Assembly (NCBI GenBank): GCA_025455045.1
Contig: JALONJ010000027.1
Location: 1-45,024, forward strand
Length of the DNA: 45,024 nt
From: Microscillaceae bacterium
GTDB lineage: Bacteria; Bacteroidota; Bacteroidia; Cytophagales; Microscillaceae
Direction of reading: 5' to 3'
Shown here: positions 26,216 to 34,392 of the stretch, in pieces
Numbering within the stretch: position 1 is the first letter of the stretch
Layout of the letters: every line of letters starts with the position of its first letter
Made by a program: the position numbers and the translations under genes
The notes under the pieces: model-generated
Seen by the model: the letters and a program-made list of their open reading frames with translations, nothing else
Databases searched by the model: none
What the model was told of the DNA's origin: nothing

Positions 26216-26415
26216 TTTATAAAATTAACAATAGCGGTTCATAAGTCTAATATAAAGACTCGCTAGGTACTGAAAACAACAAAATGACAAAAAAATTGGC
26301 TGAATTTTTGAAAACTACAAATGCTTAATTATTAAACAAATCTAAAAAAACAATTTTGAAGCTGGTAAGTCGGCAATTAAAAAAATTATCAAAAAAAATT
26401 TAAAAAGTTTGCAAA

Positions 26416-26880
26416 ATGGTTACGACACAAAAAAGGGCAGGAGCCAAACCCATTACCAAAAAAGAACCTAGCGGCGCAGGCTTTACCGATGTATTTACCT
26501 CATCGGCTATGAAAGGCTTGGTGTTGTTGTTGATTGTAGCTTTCAACGTAGTGGTTTTGAAAAACAGTTTTCTGTTGGCGGCACCTTCGCACGGTTTTTC
26601 GGGCGATGCGCAGTTAGATGCTTTGTTGTACGGGCTGGCTATCTCGGTGTTGATGGTGATTGTATTGTTTCACGAGGAGCGTTGGGAGAGTATGTTTTGC
26701 CCGGGCGCGATTACTTTGTATTTAGATGCTTTGATTCTGATTCTCTACACCCGTTGGTTCGAGTGGTTGATTGGGGGTTGGTGGACACTCTGGCTAATGA
26801 GTGGTTTGATGATAAGCCTGCCGGTGATGGGCTTATTTATTATGGTGGTAATGCTCAAACACAATGCTACTACTGCCTAA
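26416..26880 (+). CDS. Small integral membrane protein
   Basis: 154 residues. A basic cytosolic N-terminus (TTQKRAGAKPITKKEPSGAG) is followed by four hydrophobic segments (GLVLLLIVAFNVVVL; LLYGLAISVLMVIVLF; AITLYLDALILILYT; WLMSGLMISLPVMGLFIMVV). Between segments are FHEERWESMFCPG and RWFEWLIGGWW. No family is recognised. It is 80 bp upstream of, and co-directional with, a member of the small paralogous protein family, and shares its promoter. The two may work together; the other two family members lack such a neighbour. Confidence 0.7.
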   Translation: MVTTQKRAGAKPITKKEPSGAGFTDVFTSSAMKGLVLLLIVAFNVVVLKNSFLLAAPSHGFSGDAQLDALLYGLAISVLMVIVLFHEERWESMFCPGAITLYLDALILILYTRWFEWLIGGWWTLWLMSGLMISLPVMGLFIMVVMLKHNATTA

Positions 26881-26960
26881 TGCTGGCAAGTTCGCACAGG
26901 CGAAATAAACAAAAAAATTAGAAATTAAAATATTTTAAAAATCTAAAAAAATTGAAAGCA

Positions 26961-27302
26961 ATGCTAAGTTTCTCATTTACTTTTCCCAAGTCCTTGTTTG
27001 GTCGCGTGGCAGACGTTCTCCAAGGCAATCGCGTAGCTCCCGAAGCTGCCAATACACCTGATTTTGAAACCGAAGAAGCCCCTGAAAAAACGCCGGTTAC
27101 TCCGCATAAATCAAAATTGAATATGAGCTTGGACGACCTCAAAACAGTTTCAACGGCACTTTTGTATTATCGCCGCAATCTGAACAAAAAAGGTGAAGCC
27201 GAGCGCGCCGAAGGGGTAGCTCGCATCGACGAACAATTTTATAACTTGATTATTGAATTAGAAAATCAATACAAAAACTTGAACTCAACCGCATTGGCTT
27301 AG
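26961..27302 (+). CDS. Small paralogous protein, family member 2
   Basis: 113 residues from ATG 26961; the in-frame TTG at 26952 is less likely. It shares with the 14299-14625 product the N-terminal helix pattern (FTFPKSLFGRVADVLQGN) and the conserved C-terminal block MSLDDLKTVSTALLYYRRNL followed by RAEGVARIDEQFYNLIIELE. The linker between them is Pro/Glu/Thr-rich and not conserved. It is second in an operon with the 26416 membrane protein and followed by a terminator. The function is unknown. Confidence 0.8.
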   Translation: MLSFSFTFPKSLFGRVADVLQGNRVAPEAANTPDFETEEAPEKTPVTPHKSKLNMSLDDLKTVSTALLYYRRNLNKKGEAERAEGVARIDEQFYNLIIELENQYKNLNSTALA

Positions 27303-27332
27303 TTTATTTGGTGTTTTTTGAATCCCATAGCA

Positions 27333-27367
27333 AAAGCCCGCCCCTAATTTGGAGTGGGTTTTTTTTA
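27333..27367 (+). terminator. Terminator of the 26416-27302 operon
   Basis: GCCCGCCCC pairs with GGAGTGGGT across TAATTT and is followed by a run of eight T. Confidence 0.65.
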
Positions 27368-27520
27368 TGCCCGAAGCCCCACTCCCGACCCCTCTCCGCA
27401 GGCTAATCTTGTAGGGCTTTTGCAAGCACCGCCGTAGGCGTACAATCTGTGTAGCAAGCGGTACATTTTTGAAATTAGAACTCCGTAGGTGTGAAATCTA
27501 TGGTCAAACTAATTCTACAA

Positions 27521-27609
27521 GGGTGCATTTCAAATTTACGCGTTTCTATTGCCTCACCCTAGCCCTCTCCGAAGGAGAGGGTTATAGGTAGTAAATTTGA
27601 AATGCACCC
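27521..27609. mobile_element. MITE family B, copy 2, with 8-bp target duplication
   Basis: Perfect ends GGGTGCATTTCAAATTTA / TAAATTTGAAATGCACCC. Flanks TTCTACAA at 27513-27520 and 27610-27617 are identical. The interior is almost identical to copy 1 (19012-19100), implying recent movement. Confidence 0.88.
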
Positions 27610-27704
27610 TTCTACAAAGATGTTACCTATCTGGGGTTTTACAACTCACAACTCAAGAAAATCCCCACCAGATAAACTCCAAAAAAGAGGGGAGCAATCT
27701 CTCC

Positions 27705-27792
27705 GGGTGCATTTCAAATTTACGTTTTAAGACCTCACCCCTGCCCTCTCCTTTGAGAGAGGGAATCTAAGGAATAAATTTGAAATGCACCC
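27705..27792. mobile_element. MITE family B, copy 3, with 8-bp target duplication
   Basis: Ends GGGTGCATTTCAAATTTA / TAAATTTGAAATGCACCC. Flanks ATCTCTCC at 27697-27704 and 27793-27800 are identical. The interior has diverged from copies 1 and 2 but keeps the CCCTCTCC/GAGAGAGGG hairpin. Confidence 0.88.
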
Positions 27793-27940
27793 ATCTCTCC
27801 TCTCTTGTATTCTTCTCCATCCTTCGGAAGGAGGCTAGGGGGAGGCTTCAGAAATAAAGGCAATCCAATGGACTGCCCCTATTTGACCTTTCACTTCTAT
27901 TAAATCACTAATCAAATCTTATATCACAGAAAATTAAACT

Positions 27941-28387
27941 TTATTTGATGTCGACGTTTTTGACCGGTTTGGCTTGCAATTCAGGTCTTTTGGGCAAGTC
28001 AAGGGTCAAAATACCATTTTCATAATGGGCTTCAATCTTTTCGCTGTCAATAGTTTTTGGCAAAGTAAAGGCTCGCCGGAATGATTCATAACGAAATTCT
28101 CGACGAACAAAGCGCGCATTTTCATCTTTGGTTTCGTTTTCGTGTTTTGCCTCAGCGATGATGTTGAGAACATCATTTTCTACTTTGATAGTAAAGTCCT
28201 CTTTGTGCATTCCGGGTGCGGCAACCTCAACGACTACTTTGTTATCGGTATCTTTTACATTGACCGAAGGAGTCATAGTAGCCCAGTCGCGTTCAAGGTT
28301 TTCCAACCAATCGCTCCCAAAGAAATTGTCGACTAGATTACCAAAAGTGTTGAGCGGGCGAGGGGTATTCCATTTCACGAGTGTCAT
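27941..28387 (-). CDS. Small heat-shock protein (Hsp20/alpha-crystallin family)
   Basis: 148 residues. The short N-terminal arm (FGNLVDNFFGSDWLENLERD) precedes an alpha-crystallin domain from about residue 40 to 135: VNVKDTDNKVVVEVAAPGMH, KEDFTIKVENDVLNIIAEAK, FRRAFTLPKTIDSEKIEAHY, NGILTLDLPKR. It forms oligomers that hold unfolding proteins in the cytosol. Notably it has a strong Shine-Dalgarno AGGAGG (28400-28395) seven bases before the ATG, unusual for this phylum and for this window. Heat-shock regulation is expected from the family but no CIRCE-type element was seen. Confidence 0.95.
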   Translation of the reverse strand: MTLVKWNTPRPLNTFGNLVDNFFGSDWLENLERDWATMTPSVNVKDTDNKVVVEVAAPGMHKEDFTIKVENDVLNIIAEAKHENETKDENARFVRREFRYESFRRAFTLPKTIDSEKIEAHYENGILTLDLPKRPELQAKPVKNVDIK

Positions 28388-28877
28388 AGTTTTATCCTCC
28401 TAATAGTGGTTTTAAATTGAATTGTTTTAGATGATAGATTTGAAAATCAAAATTTGATTATCTCTTGTTTTATCATCAAATCTATCTAATAAATAACAAA
28501 ACCTATACCAAGCCCATTTTTGAAGTTTTTTAGGACAGAATGGCGTATTTTTCCTCAAAAACCAAAGATTGTAATGCCAAAATGTCTTGCCTATCGGACT
28601 TTTTAGCATTAAATTATTTGGTGATTCATTAGCCATCAATACAATTATATAATTACCTGATTATCAATTACTTACTAATTACTGTGAAAAGACAAATTTT
28701 TCTTACTTGCATCAATTTTTAAGCAATCCATTCGGCAAAAATTAGCGGCACGAAATATCGGCAAAACTTTGTGGGGTTTTGGCTATTTATTGGATTTTAG
28801 TCTTTAATTTGCATTTAAAATGGTCAATAGTTAATTATATTTTAAAATTCAGAAGTTTAAAAATCTGAAAAATTTAT
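28388..28877. other. 490-bp divergent intergenic region between hsp20 and parA
   Basis: Holds the hsp20 ribosome-binding site (28395-28400) and one palindrome copy (TAATT-ACC-TGATTATCA-ATT-ACTTA, core 28658). A 70-codon minus-strand frame at 28427-28639 has no convincing features. The rest is AT-rich. Confidence 0.5.
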
Positions 28878-29621
28878 ATGAACACTCGAATTATCGCAGT
28901 TGTCAATCACAAAGGCGGAGTAGGCAAAACCACCACTACGCTCAACTTGGGCAAGGCTTTGGCACTCCAAAAACACAAGGTATTGATTGTGGACTCCGAC
29001 CCGCAGGCAAACCTTTCGCAATCATTAAAAATTGAAGACCCCAAAAAAGACATTTATCACGCATTGGTTGAGAAAGAAAAATTGCCGATTGTCAAAATTG
29101 ACAAAAACTTTGATATAGTTCCGGCAAGTTTGGATTTGTCGGGCGCAGAGTCAAAACTGATAATGGACGTAAATGGCTACTTCCGCCTCAAAGAAGCCCT
29201 GAAGCCCGTTACGGAGAAATACGATTATATTTTGGTTGATTGCCCGCCGAGCTTGGGTATTCTTACCATCAATGCCCTCATTGCTTGTACTGAAGTGATG
29301 ATTGCCATTCAGTCGCAGTATTTGGCTATCAAAGGTTTGAATACAATTTTGGAATTGGTAGAAGAACTTCGCAAAAACCTCAACCCCTACCTCCGAGTTG
29401 CCGGAATGTTGCTCACCCAAGTCAATCGGACGGTAGTGAGCAAAAACATTGTGGAATCAGTCCAAAAAACCCACAAAGAAAAAGTATTCCAAACCGTAAT
29501 TCGCCAAAATGTAGCCATTACCGAAGCCTCTACCGTAGGGCAAGATATTTTTACTTATGCACCCGACTCTATGGCGGCAGACGATTATAGAAACTTGGCT
29601 TTGGAAGTTTCAAAGTCATAA
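28878..29621 (+). CDS. parA: ParA-family partition ATPase
   Basis: 247 residues, the length of short ParA/Soj proteins without an N-terminal HTH. The deviant Walker A is VNHKGGVGKTTTTLNLGKAL, the A' box VDSDPQANLSQSL, and the Walker B YILVDCPPSLGILT. It binds ATP, dimerises on DNA and moves ParB-parS complexes. It is 54 bp upstream of a ParB-domain gene. Because the chromosomal parAB usually encodes a typical Spo0J-type ParB, and this partner looks plasmid- or phage-like, this may be a second system of mobile-element origin. A palindrome (core 29627) starts 5 bp after the stop. Confidence 0.93.
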   Translation: MNTRIIAVVNHKGGVGKTTTTLNLGKALALQKHKVLIVDSDPQANLSQSLKIEDPKKDIYHALVEKEKLPIVKIDKNFDIVPASLDLSGAESKLIMDVNGYFRLKEALKPVTEKYDYILVDCPPSLGILTINALIACTEVMIAIQSQYLAIKGLNTILELVEELRKNLNPYLRVAGMLLTQVNRTVVSKNIVESVQKTHKEKVFQTVIRQNVAITEASTVGQDIFTYAPDSMAADDYRNLALEVSKS

Positions 29622-29675
29622 TAGCCTGATTATCAATTTTATATAAATTCTGTTTTTTACTATAATATCAATCCA

Positions 29676-30623
29676 ATGAAAGCAAAAAATACCGCCAAAA
29701 AAAAAGATTTTAGCAATGTAATCAACTCAGCCGTAGCCCAAGCCAAAACATTTGAAGATATTGTCAAAGAAAACATTGTTATCCTGCCGGAATTAAAAGC
29801 CTTTATTCCTCCGCTTTCGGAAGAAGAATTTGCCCATTTGAGCGAGAGTATCATCAATGAAGGCTGTAGAGATGCCCTGATACTTTGGCAAAGGGAAAAA
29901 GAAGAAGGGTTGGAATATGTAATTGTGGACGGGCATAATCGGTACGCAATCTGTGAAGAAAACAACGTAGAATTCAAATTTATAGTCCGTGAGTTTGATA
30001 ATCTTGAGCAAGTCAAAGATTGGATGATTTTGAATCAATTGGGTAAGCGCAATATCACCGAACTGACTAAATCGTTTTTACGCGGCACAAGATATGAACT
30101 TGAGAAACAAAAAAACAAAAACGTAAGCAACCTAAAGCAATTTCAAACCGAGGGGGACAAAATGTCCTCTTCGGGAAAAACCTCCGAAAAACTAGCCGAA
30201 GAGTTTAATGTATCCGAAAAAACCATCAAGCGCGATGCCGAATACGCGCGCGCGGTCAATGCCATTGCCCAAGGTGATGATGTATTGAAATGGAAAATCT
30301 TAAACAAAGAAGTTGATTTGCCCAAAAATTACTTAGTCGAAGTCGTCGAGAAAGGCGAACTTGCAATACAAGAACTTCGGGCGATGCTTGTGGCTGGCAA
30401 AGGTCTCAATCAAGTTGAGGAAAACAAAATCGAAACTAAAACCGGCAAAACCACTACCAAAGTTGATACCGGCAAATTTGTAATCGATGATTTAAAACCT
30501 TTCCAAAGCAATATTTATCAAGCCGTGAGAGAAGTAATGAGCAAACAAGATGAAGATTCAATTGAAAAATTGAAAACCCGAGTAGATGAATTGGCAAAAG
30601 AGGTTAAGAAGCGGAAAAATTAA
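29676..30623 (+). CDS. ParB-N-domain protein of plasmid/phage type
   Basis: 315 residues. The ParB/Srx-like N-terminal domain spans about residues 40-130 (LSESIINEGCRDALILWQRE, EYVIVDGHNRYAICEENN, VKDWMILNQLGKRNITEL). A helix-turn-helix follows (LAEEFNVSEKTIKRDAEYAR), then a charged C-terminal half. The usual Spo0J motif GERRxRA is replaced by DGHNRY, as in ParB-like proteins of plasmids and integrative elements, some of which are nucleases or regulators. It is probably co-transcribed with parA. The pair could segregate DNA or regulate an integrated element. A 33-bp palindrome downstream (30737-30769) is a possible site of action. Confidence 0.85.
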   Translation: MKAKNTAKKKDFSNVINSAVAQAKTFEDIVKENIVILPELKAFIPPLSEEEFAHLSESIINEGCRDALILWQREKEEGLEYVIVDGHNRYAICEENNVEFKFIVREFDNLEQVKDWMILNQLGKRNITELTKSFLRGTRYELEKQKNKNVSNLKQFQTEGDKMSSSGKTSEKLAEEFNVSEKTIKRDAEYARAVNAIAQGDDVLKWKILNKEVDLPKNYLVEVVEKGELAIQELRAMLVAGKGLNQVEENKIETKTGKTTTKVDTGKFVIDDLKPFQSNIYQAVREVMSKQDEDSIEKLKTRVDELAKEVKKRKN

Positions 30624-30736
30624 GGCCGACAAGGAATAAGAGCCTCAATATGCCCCCTTGATATGTGGTGTATAGCCCAATATGACTTGAGCAAAGTTGA
30701 GAAGAAATGCAATATACGCAAAATTAATTGGTTTTA

Positions 30737-30769
30737 AACTTCGGTAAAGTTTAAAACTTTGCCGAAGTT
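30737..30769. promoter_or_regulatory. 33-bp palindrome downstream of the parA-parB pair
   Basis: AACTTCGGTAAAGTTT, a central T/A junction, then AAACTTTGCCGAAGTT, pairing at all but one position. It could be a centromere-like site for the ParB protein, an operator for the next gene, or a terminator for parB; no T-run follows directly. Confidence 0.5.
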
Positions 30770-30838
30770 GAATAAAACGATTTTTGTTGCAAAAATTACT
30801 TTTGATTCAGCATAAACAAACCATTCCCAAAAAAGCCT

Positions 30839-31465
30839 ATGGAAAACTGGACGTTAGAAAAAATAGATTTTGAAGATTTGAATGACTTGATTGCGCAAAT
30901 AGAAACCGCATTTGCCATTCAATTCGCCGAAAATGAACTTTCTAGCAAAATGTCGGTAGCCGAACTTTGTGAAAAAGTTTTGCCTAAAATAAAAGCCGAA
31001 GCCGTAAATGATTGCACTACTCAACAAGCCTTTTATAAGCTACGCCAAATACTACGCTCTGTTTCGGGGCATCAAGTCATAAAGCCGCAAACCAAGCTCA
31101 AGACCATTTTTCCAAAAGGCAAATTACGAAATTCGATTCAAAAAATTGAAAAAGAATTACAGATTGAAAACCTATTTTGGGTTGCCCCTACCCTAGCCGG
31201 TTTGGGATTGGGGATTGGGGTGGTAGGCTTATTTTTTAGTCTTATCCTACATTGGACAAATGGTATGTATTTGTTCCTATCTATTTTTTTTATCAGTATA
31301 ATATCGATGCAAACCTTCAAAGTATTTCGCTTTCAAACTGTAGGTGAATTGAGTCAATATTTGACGAATTTTCACTATTTTCAGGCGCGCCGCAACGCTT
31401 ATACTTATAACCCTCACGAAGTCAAAAAAATTATCAAAGAATGGTTTGAAGTTTATTATAAATGA
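30839..31465 (+). CDS. Membrane protein with acyl-carrier-like N-terminal domain
   Basis: 208 residues. Residues about 8-50 (FEDLNDLIAQIETAFAIQFA, SSKMSVAELCEKVL) resemble the helix pattern of an acyl carrier protein but lack the DSL serine for phosphopantetheine. They are followed by DCTTQQAFYKLRQIL, a recurring motif of a family of membrane proteins I have seen annotated as ACP-like. Two transmembrane segments lie at about 120-165 (VAPTLAGLGLGIGVVGLFFS, LFLSIFFISIISM). The C-terminus is soluble and basic. Function unknown; a regulatory or lipid-associated role is possible. It is 215 bp downstream of parB. Confidence 0.6.
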   Translation: MENWTLEKIDFEDLNDLIAQIETAFAIQFAENELSSKMSVAELCEKVLPKIKAEAVNDCTTQQAFYKLRQILRSVSGHQVIKPQTKLKTIFPKGKLRNSIQKIEKELQIENLFWVAPTLAGLGLGIGVVGLFFSLILHWTNGMYLFLSIFFISIISMQTFKVFRFQTVGELSQYLTNFHYFQARRNAYTYNPHEVKKIIKEWFEVYYK

Positions 31466-31470
31466 AATTA

Positions 31471-31595
31471 AGCCGTTACTTGAGTTCCGAGAAGCAACTC
31501 TAGCCGTTGTTTGTGTTTCTACGAGCCACTATAGCCGTTGTTTGCGTTCCCAGAAACAACTCTAGCCGTTGTTTGTGTCTCTGCGAGCAACGGCT
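31471..31595. repeat. Four-copy 31-bp tandem array between convergent genes
   Basis: AGCCGTT recurs at 31471, 31502, 31533 and 31564, exactly 31 bp apart. Units 2-4 share AGCCGTTGTTTGYGT, and units 1-3 end in GARSMACTMT-like sequence. The last unit closes with CAACGGCT, making an 8-bp hairpin with its own start (AGCCGTTG/CAACGGCT). It fills the gap between the 30839-31465 gene and the minus-strand AAA+ gene. Confidence 0.8.
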
Positions 31596-31599
31596 TCCA

Positions 31600-32994
31600 C
31601 TAAATGGTTTTGCCTTCTTTGAGCAATTGTTTGCGCAAACCGTCTTTGAAATCTTCGTAACTCACCAACTTATCTTCGCGGTCGAGGCACATCACCGCAC
31701 AATGCAGTTGCACATTTTTGATTGCCGCGCCCGTGATTACATACTTGCGCGCAGTTTCGGTCAAATCGATGCGGGAGTCTAATTGAAATTGCTGAGAAAA
31801 CGCCTTTTGCCAAAGCAACAATCGAGAGTGTTCGCTAGGTATGCCAAAATAAACTTCGGCTTGGAATCGCCGGATAAAAGCCTTGTCCAAATTTGACCTT
31901 AAGTTGGTTGCCAAAATCAAAATACCCGGATGTTCTTCAATTTTTTGTAACAAAAAAGCAGTTTCTTGATTGGCATAGCGGTCATTGGAACTTTTGGCAT
32001 CGGTTCGTTTGCCAAAAAGGGCATCGCCTTCGTCAAAAAACAAAACCCAATCGCGGTACTTAGCCATTTCAAAGATGGCATTGAGGTTTTTTTCGGTTTC
32101 ACCAATGTATTTTGATACGATTTTGGCTAAGTCGATACGATATACTTCTAAGCCCAATTCCTTGCCCAAAAGCTTGGTAGTGAGGGTCTTACCCGTACCT
32201 GACTCACCATAAAACAAACAACGAAAGCCGCGCAACTCACGCCCCAGCCAAGGGTCAGCCATCAAAGTTTTATAATTTCTTACCCAAGCCCGCACCTCTT
32301 GAATGTCTTGAAAAGTGTCATAGTCCAAGACCAAATCTGCCCAATCCAACTGAGTTTCAATGCGATTTGCCGGAAAATTGGAACTATATTGGGGTTCGTA
32401 AGGCTCGCCGGTGGTGAGGTGTTTGAGGTATTCATCGGTAATAAACAACTGCCCGCTCAACAGGGGTTCACTATTGGGCGAGTTTTCCAAGCGCAAAATA
32501 TTGTGGCGATTGAAAAAATGGCGAGGATGAAAAATCGATTGAAACTCAAATCGAAGTTCCAAATTGCTACCGGCTAAAATAAACATTGCTGTTTCGCCGG
32601 TTGGCAAAAACCCTTTATGATGTACTCCCCGCACTCCCCCAAACTCGGTAAAATCGCGGTTGTATTCGTTTTGATGGAAAAAAATATCAAGCAATTGCGG
32701 GCGCACGTGAGGCACCAAAGCCAACATCAACACTACGCGCTCGGCTAGGTAACGACAAGCCAACCACTCATTTTGATAAGATTGGGCGGTTTCTTCATAC
32801 AAACTTTGTAGTAACTGCCCAAAAAGTGAATTATCAGTAGGCAATGGCGGTATTTGACTCAATAAAAAATCAAAAGTTATCGCCGGTTTTTGTTGGTGAT
32901 ATTCAGCACGTTTATACAAAAATTGCTCAAACCAAGCCAGCTCTTGGTCTAAAGCCAGCGAATTTTGGAGCAGTTTGGGCGAAATAGACAGCAT
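31600..32994 (-). CDS. AAA+ ATPase with family-specific N-terminal region
   Basis: About 464 residues from ATG 32994; the frame extends back to 33060 without another ATG. The first 250 residues are an unrecognised helical and beta region typical of ATPases encoded with contractile injection systems and phage-tail-like clusters. The AAA+ module follows: Walker A GESGTGKTLTTKLLG, Walker B WVLFFDEGDALFG, sensor-1 GILILATNLRSNLD and arginine-finger FIRRFQAEVYF, then a small helical lid (GAAIKNVQLHCAVM). It probably remodels protein complexes in the cytosol. No tail or sheath genes are nearby, so the association with an injection system is only a family inference. A -7-like TAGATTTG lies at 33078-33071 on the minus strand. 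Confidence 0.88.
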   Translation of the reverse strand: MLSISPKLLQNSLALDQELAWFEQFLYKRAEYHQQKPAITFDFLLSQIPPLPTDNSLFGQLLQSLYEETAQSYQNEWLACRYLAERVVLMLALVPHVRPQLLDIFFHQNEYNRDFTEFGGVRGVHHKGFLPTGETAMFILAGSNLELRFEFQSIFHPRHFFNRHNILRLENSPNSEPLLSGQLFITDEYLKHLTTGEPYEPQYSSNFPANRIETQLDWADLVLDYDTFQDIQEVRAWVRNYKTLMADPWLGRELRGFRCLFYGESGTGKTLTTKLLGKELGLEVYRIDLAKIVSKYIGETEKNLNAIFEMAKYRDWVLFFDEGDALFGKRTDAKSSNDRYANQETAFLLQKIEEHPGILILATNLRSNLDKAFIRRFQAEVYFGIPSEHSRLLLWQKAFSQQFQLDSRIDLTETARKYVITGAAIKNVQLHCAVMCLDREDKLVSYEDFKDGLRKQLLKEGKTI

Positions 32995-33340
32995 AAAATA
33001 AGGAGCAAATAATTTAAGGGCTGAATTGGCATATAGTTGATGAGAAAATGGGCGCACCAATTTTTTTAAACAAATCTATGACCAGCCGAGCAAATATAAA
33101 TAAAAGTTGGGAATTTGAAATTAAATATCTGATAATGAATAGGTTATAGTTCAAAAAAGTAAAGCATTTGATTTGAAAAGAAATATTTAATCATTACACC
33201 TTTTGAAAAAAATGTTCAGAAAGGGAATTTTAAATCAAAAAAGTCTAAAAAAGTGTCAATAAATTTACAAAAGATACGTTTTATTTTTAACTTTATACAA
33301 GCGAGTTTTTAATTTCTAATCATTCAAAACAAATCTCTTT

Positions 33341-34036
33341 ATGAAAATCATTAAATACTTGATTATCAGCACTTTACTGACTTTTCAATGGGCTTTGGCT
33401 CAAAATACTTTGCAAGGCAAATGGATTTATGAGATGGGCAAAATGAAACAAGTAATGCTCATCAAAGAAAGCGAATTTGTCATCACAACTACCGGCACCG
33501 AATTCCGCGATACTACTGAAACCATCAAAATCGCCAAGTTTTTGCCGATGGTGCAAGATACCGGTAAATTTATCATCGAAACAAAAAATGTGTATCTTGA
33601 CCCACCCCAGAACGAATATTACATCTACACCTACTTTGGCGCAAACAAAAATCAATTCAAAGTTTTTCGGGGAGTCAATCCATTTGCCAGCCTTGAGGAA
33701 GCCTCCGAAGCCGCCAAGCAATCAAGCAAAATTCGCGGATATGAAATCTACTTTAGCGAACCTTATTATCAGGAGTATAGCAAACGCCCCCCAATGCCCA
33801 ACCCCAGCAAAGCTACCTTGATGAGCTTGTTTAATACCGCAATTGACCAAATAAAAGCCGCCCAAAAAGCCGGAAAAAGTTATGATGTTACTGATATTAT
33901 GAATACATTGATTGAAAAACAAGGCTACCACGCCGCCCGAAGCCAAGATGTATTAAATGTTGCACTTTTTGCTTTGGTGGAAAAAGATGCCGAAGTAAAG
34001 GCGAAACTTGAAGAATTTATGAAGTATGCGCGATAG
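33341..34036 (+). CDS. Secreted protein of unknown function
   Basis: 231 residues with a signal peptide (LIISTLLTFQWALAQ). The mature N-terminal half is probably a lipocalin-like or other small beta domain (LQGKWIYEMGKMKQVMLIKE, FVITTTGTEFRDTTETI). The C-terminal 90 residues are helical (TLMSLFNTAIDQIKAAQKAG, VEKDAEVKAKLEEFMKYAR). I do not recognise the family. The LIIST in the signal peptide is encoded by a palindrome copy (TAAAT-ACT-TGATTATCA-GCA-CTTTA, core 33360); the lipoprotein at 35627-36046 has the same LIIST from the opposite reading. A palindrome-based terminator follows the stop. Confidence 0.7.
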   Translation: MKIIKYLIISTLLTFQWALAQNTLQGKWIYEMGKMKQVMLIKESEFVITTTGTEFRDTTETIKIAKFLPMVQDTGKFIIETKNVYLDPPQNEYYIYTYFGANKNQFKVFRGVNPFASLEEASEAAKQSSKIRGYEIYFSEPYYQEYSKRPPMPNPSKATLMSLFNTAIDQIKAAQKAGKSYDVTDIMNTLIEKQGYHAARSQDVLNVALFALVEKDAEVKAKLEEFMKYAR

Positions 34037-34051
34037 CAATCTAATATATCT

Positions 34052-34094
34052 AAAAAAGAGTAACTCATTGATTATCAATGGGTTATTCTTTTTT
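34052..34094 (+). terminator. Palindrome copy acting as an intrinsic terminator
   Basis: Here the palindrome (core 34069) is extended to 21-nt arms: AAAAAAGAGTAACTCATTGAT and its near-complement (two mismatches), ending in T6. Unlike most copies, the three-base gaps are complementary (CAT/ATG). It lies 15 bp after the stop of the secreted-protein gene. Confidence 0.65.
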
Positions 34095-34097
34095 ATT

Positions 34098-34299
34098 GGT
34101 TCTTCACCACTTTTCAAGAGTGAAAATCTTTTTTCTGAAATTTATCAATTTCAGTGATTCTGAGCGAAGCGAAGAATCTGAAACTTTTGATAATCAACGC
34201 TTTAGATTCTTCACTTCGTTCAGAATCACTGAAAAGCGAGAGGCTTTTCAGAATTCAATGGAATTCCCAAAGGCAATTCCTGAAAAGTGGTGAAGATCC
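34098..34299. mobile_element. MITE family A, copy 2, 202 bp, with 8-bp target duplication
   Basis: Ends GGTTCTTCACCACTTTTCA and TGAAAAGTGGTGAAGATCC. TTTTTATT flanks both sides (34090-34097, 34300-34307). The interior is a second inverted repeat of about 34 bp (TTTCAGTGATTCTGA...; TCAGAATCACTGAAA) around a dispersed palindrome core at 34198, so the element can fold almost entirely. No coding capacity. Confidence 0.88.
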
Positions 34300-34341
34300 T
34301 TTTTATTGTTTTGATTATCTTTGAATTTTGACAAATAAGTA

Positions 34342-34392
34342 TGTAACCCAGCCTTTAGGTTGTGCCTTCCCCAGCCTGAAGGCTGGGTTACA
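34342..34392. repeat. Inverted repeat TGTAACCCAGCCTT / AAGGCTGGGTTACA
   Basis: 14-bp arms with inner AGG/CCT pairing around a 20-nt centre that includes CCCCAGCCTGAAGG. It resembles small G/C-rich hairpin elements found between Bacteroidota genes. It lies after the family A MITE and before the minus-strand STAS-like gene. Confidence 0.6.

Larger units (their letters stand above)
25692..26415. other. 724-bp intergenic region with a minus-strand terminator/RNA candidate and a plus-strand promoter
   Basis: Besides the promoters at each end, it holds a well-formed palindrome (TAACT-ACT-TGATAATCA-ATA-AGTTA, core 25792), the structured element at 25833-25895 and a variant palindrome at 26126. No convincing protein gene is present. 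Confidence 0.5.
27303..27940. other. 638-bp intergenic region composed mostly of repeats
   Basis: After the terminator come GC-richer repeat-like fragments (CGCCGTAGGCGTACAATCTG and CTCCGTAGGTGTGAAATCTA) that look like remnants of other dispersed elements, then two family B MITEs 95 bp apart. No gene is seen. Confidence 0.5.

Noticed and set aside
28427-28639. 70-codon minus-strand frame upstream of hsp20
   Set aside because: It would overlap the expected hsp20 promoter, and its composition and content suggest no real protein.
31471-31595. 31-bp spaced repeats as a CRISPR array
   Set aside because: The repeated part is contiguous with diverging unit sequence. There are no repeat-spacer units of CRISPR size and no cas genes.
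31600-32994. Contractile injection system locus around the AAA+ ATPase
   Set aside because: No sheath, tube, baseplate or spike genes lie nearby. The ATPase alone does not support a system here.
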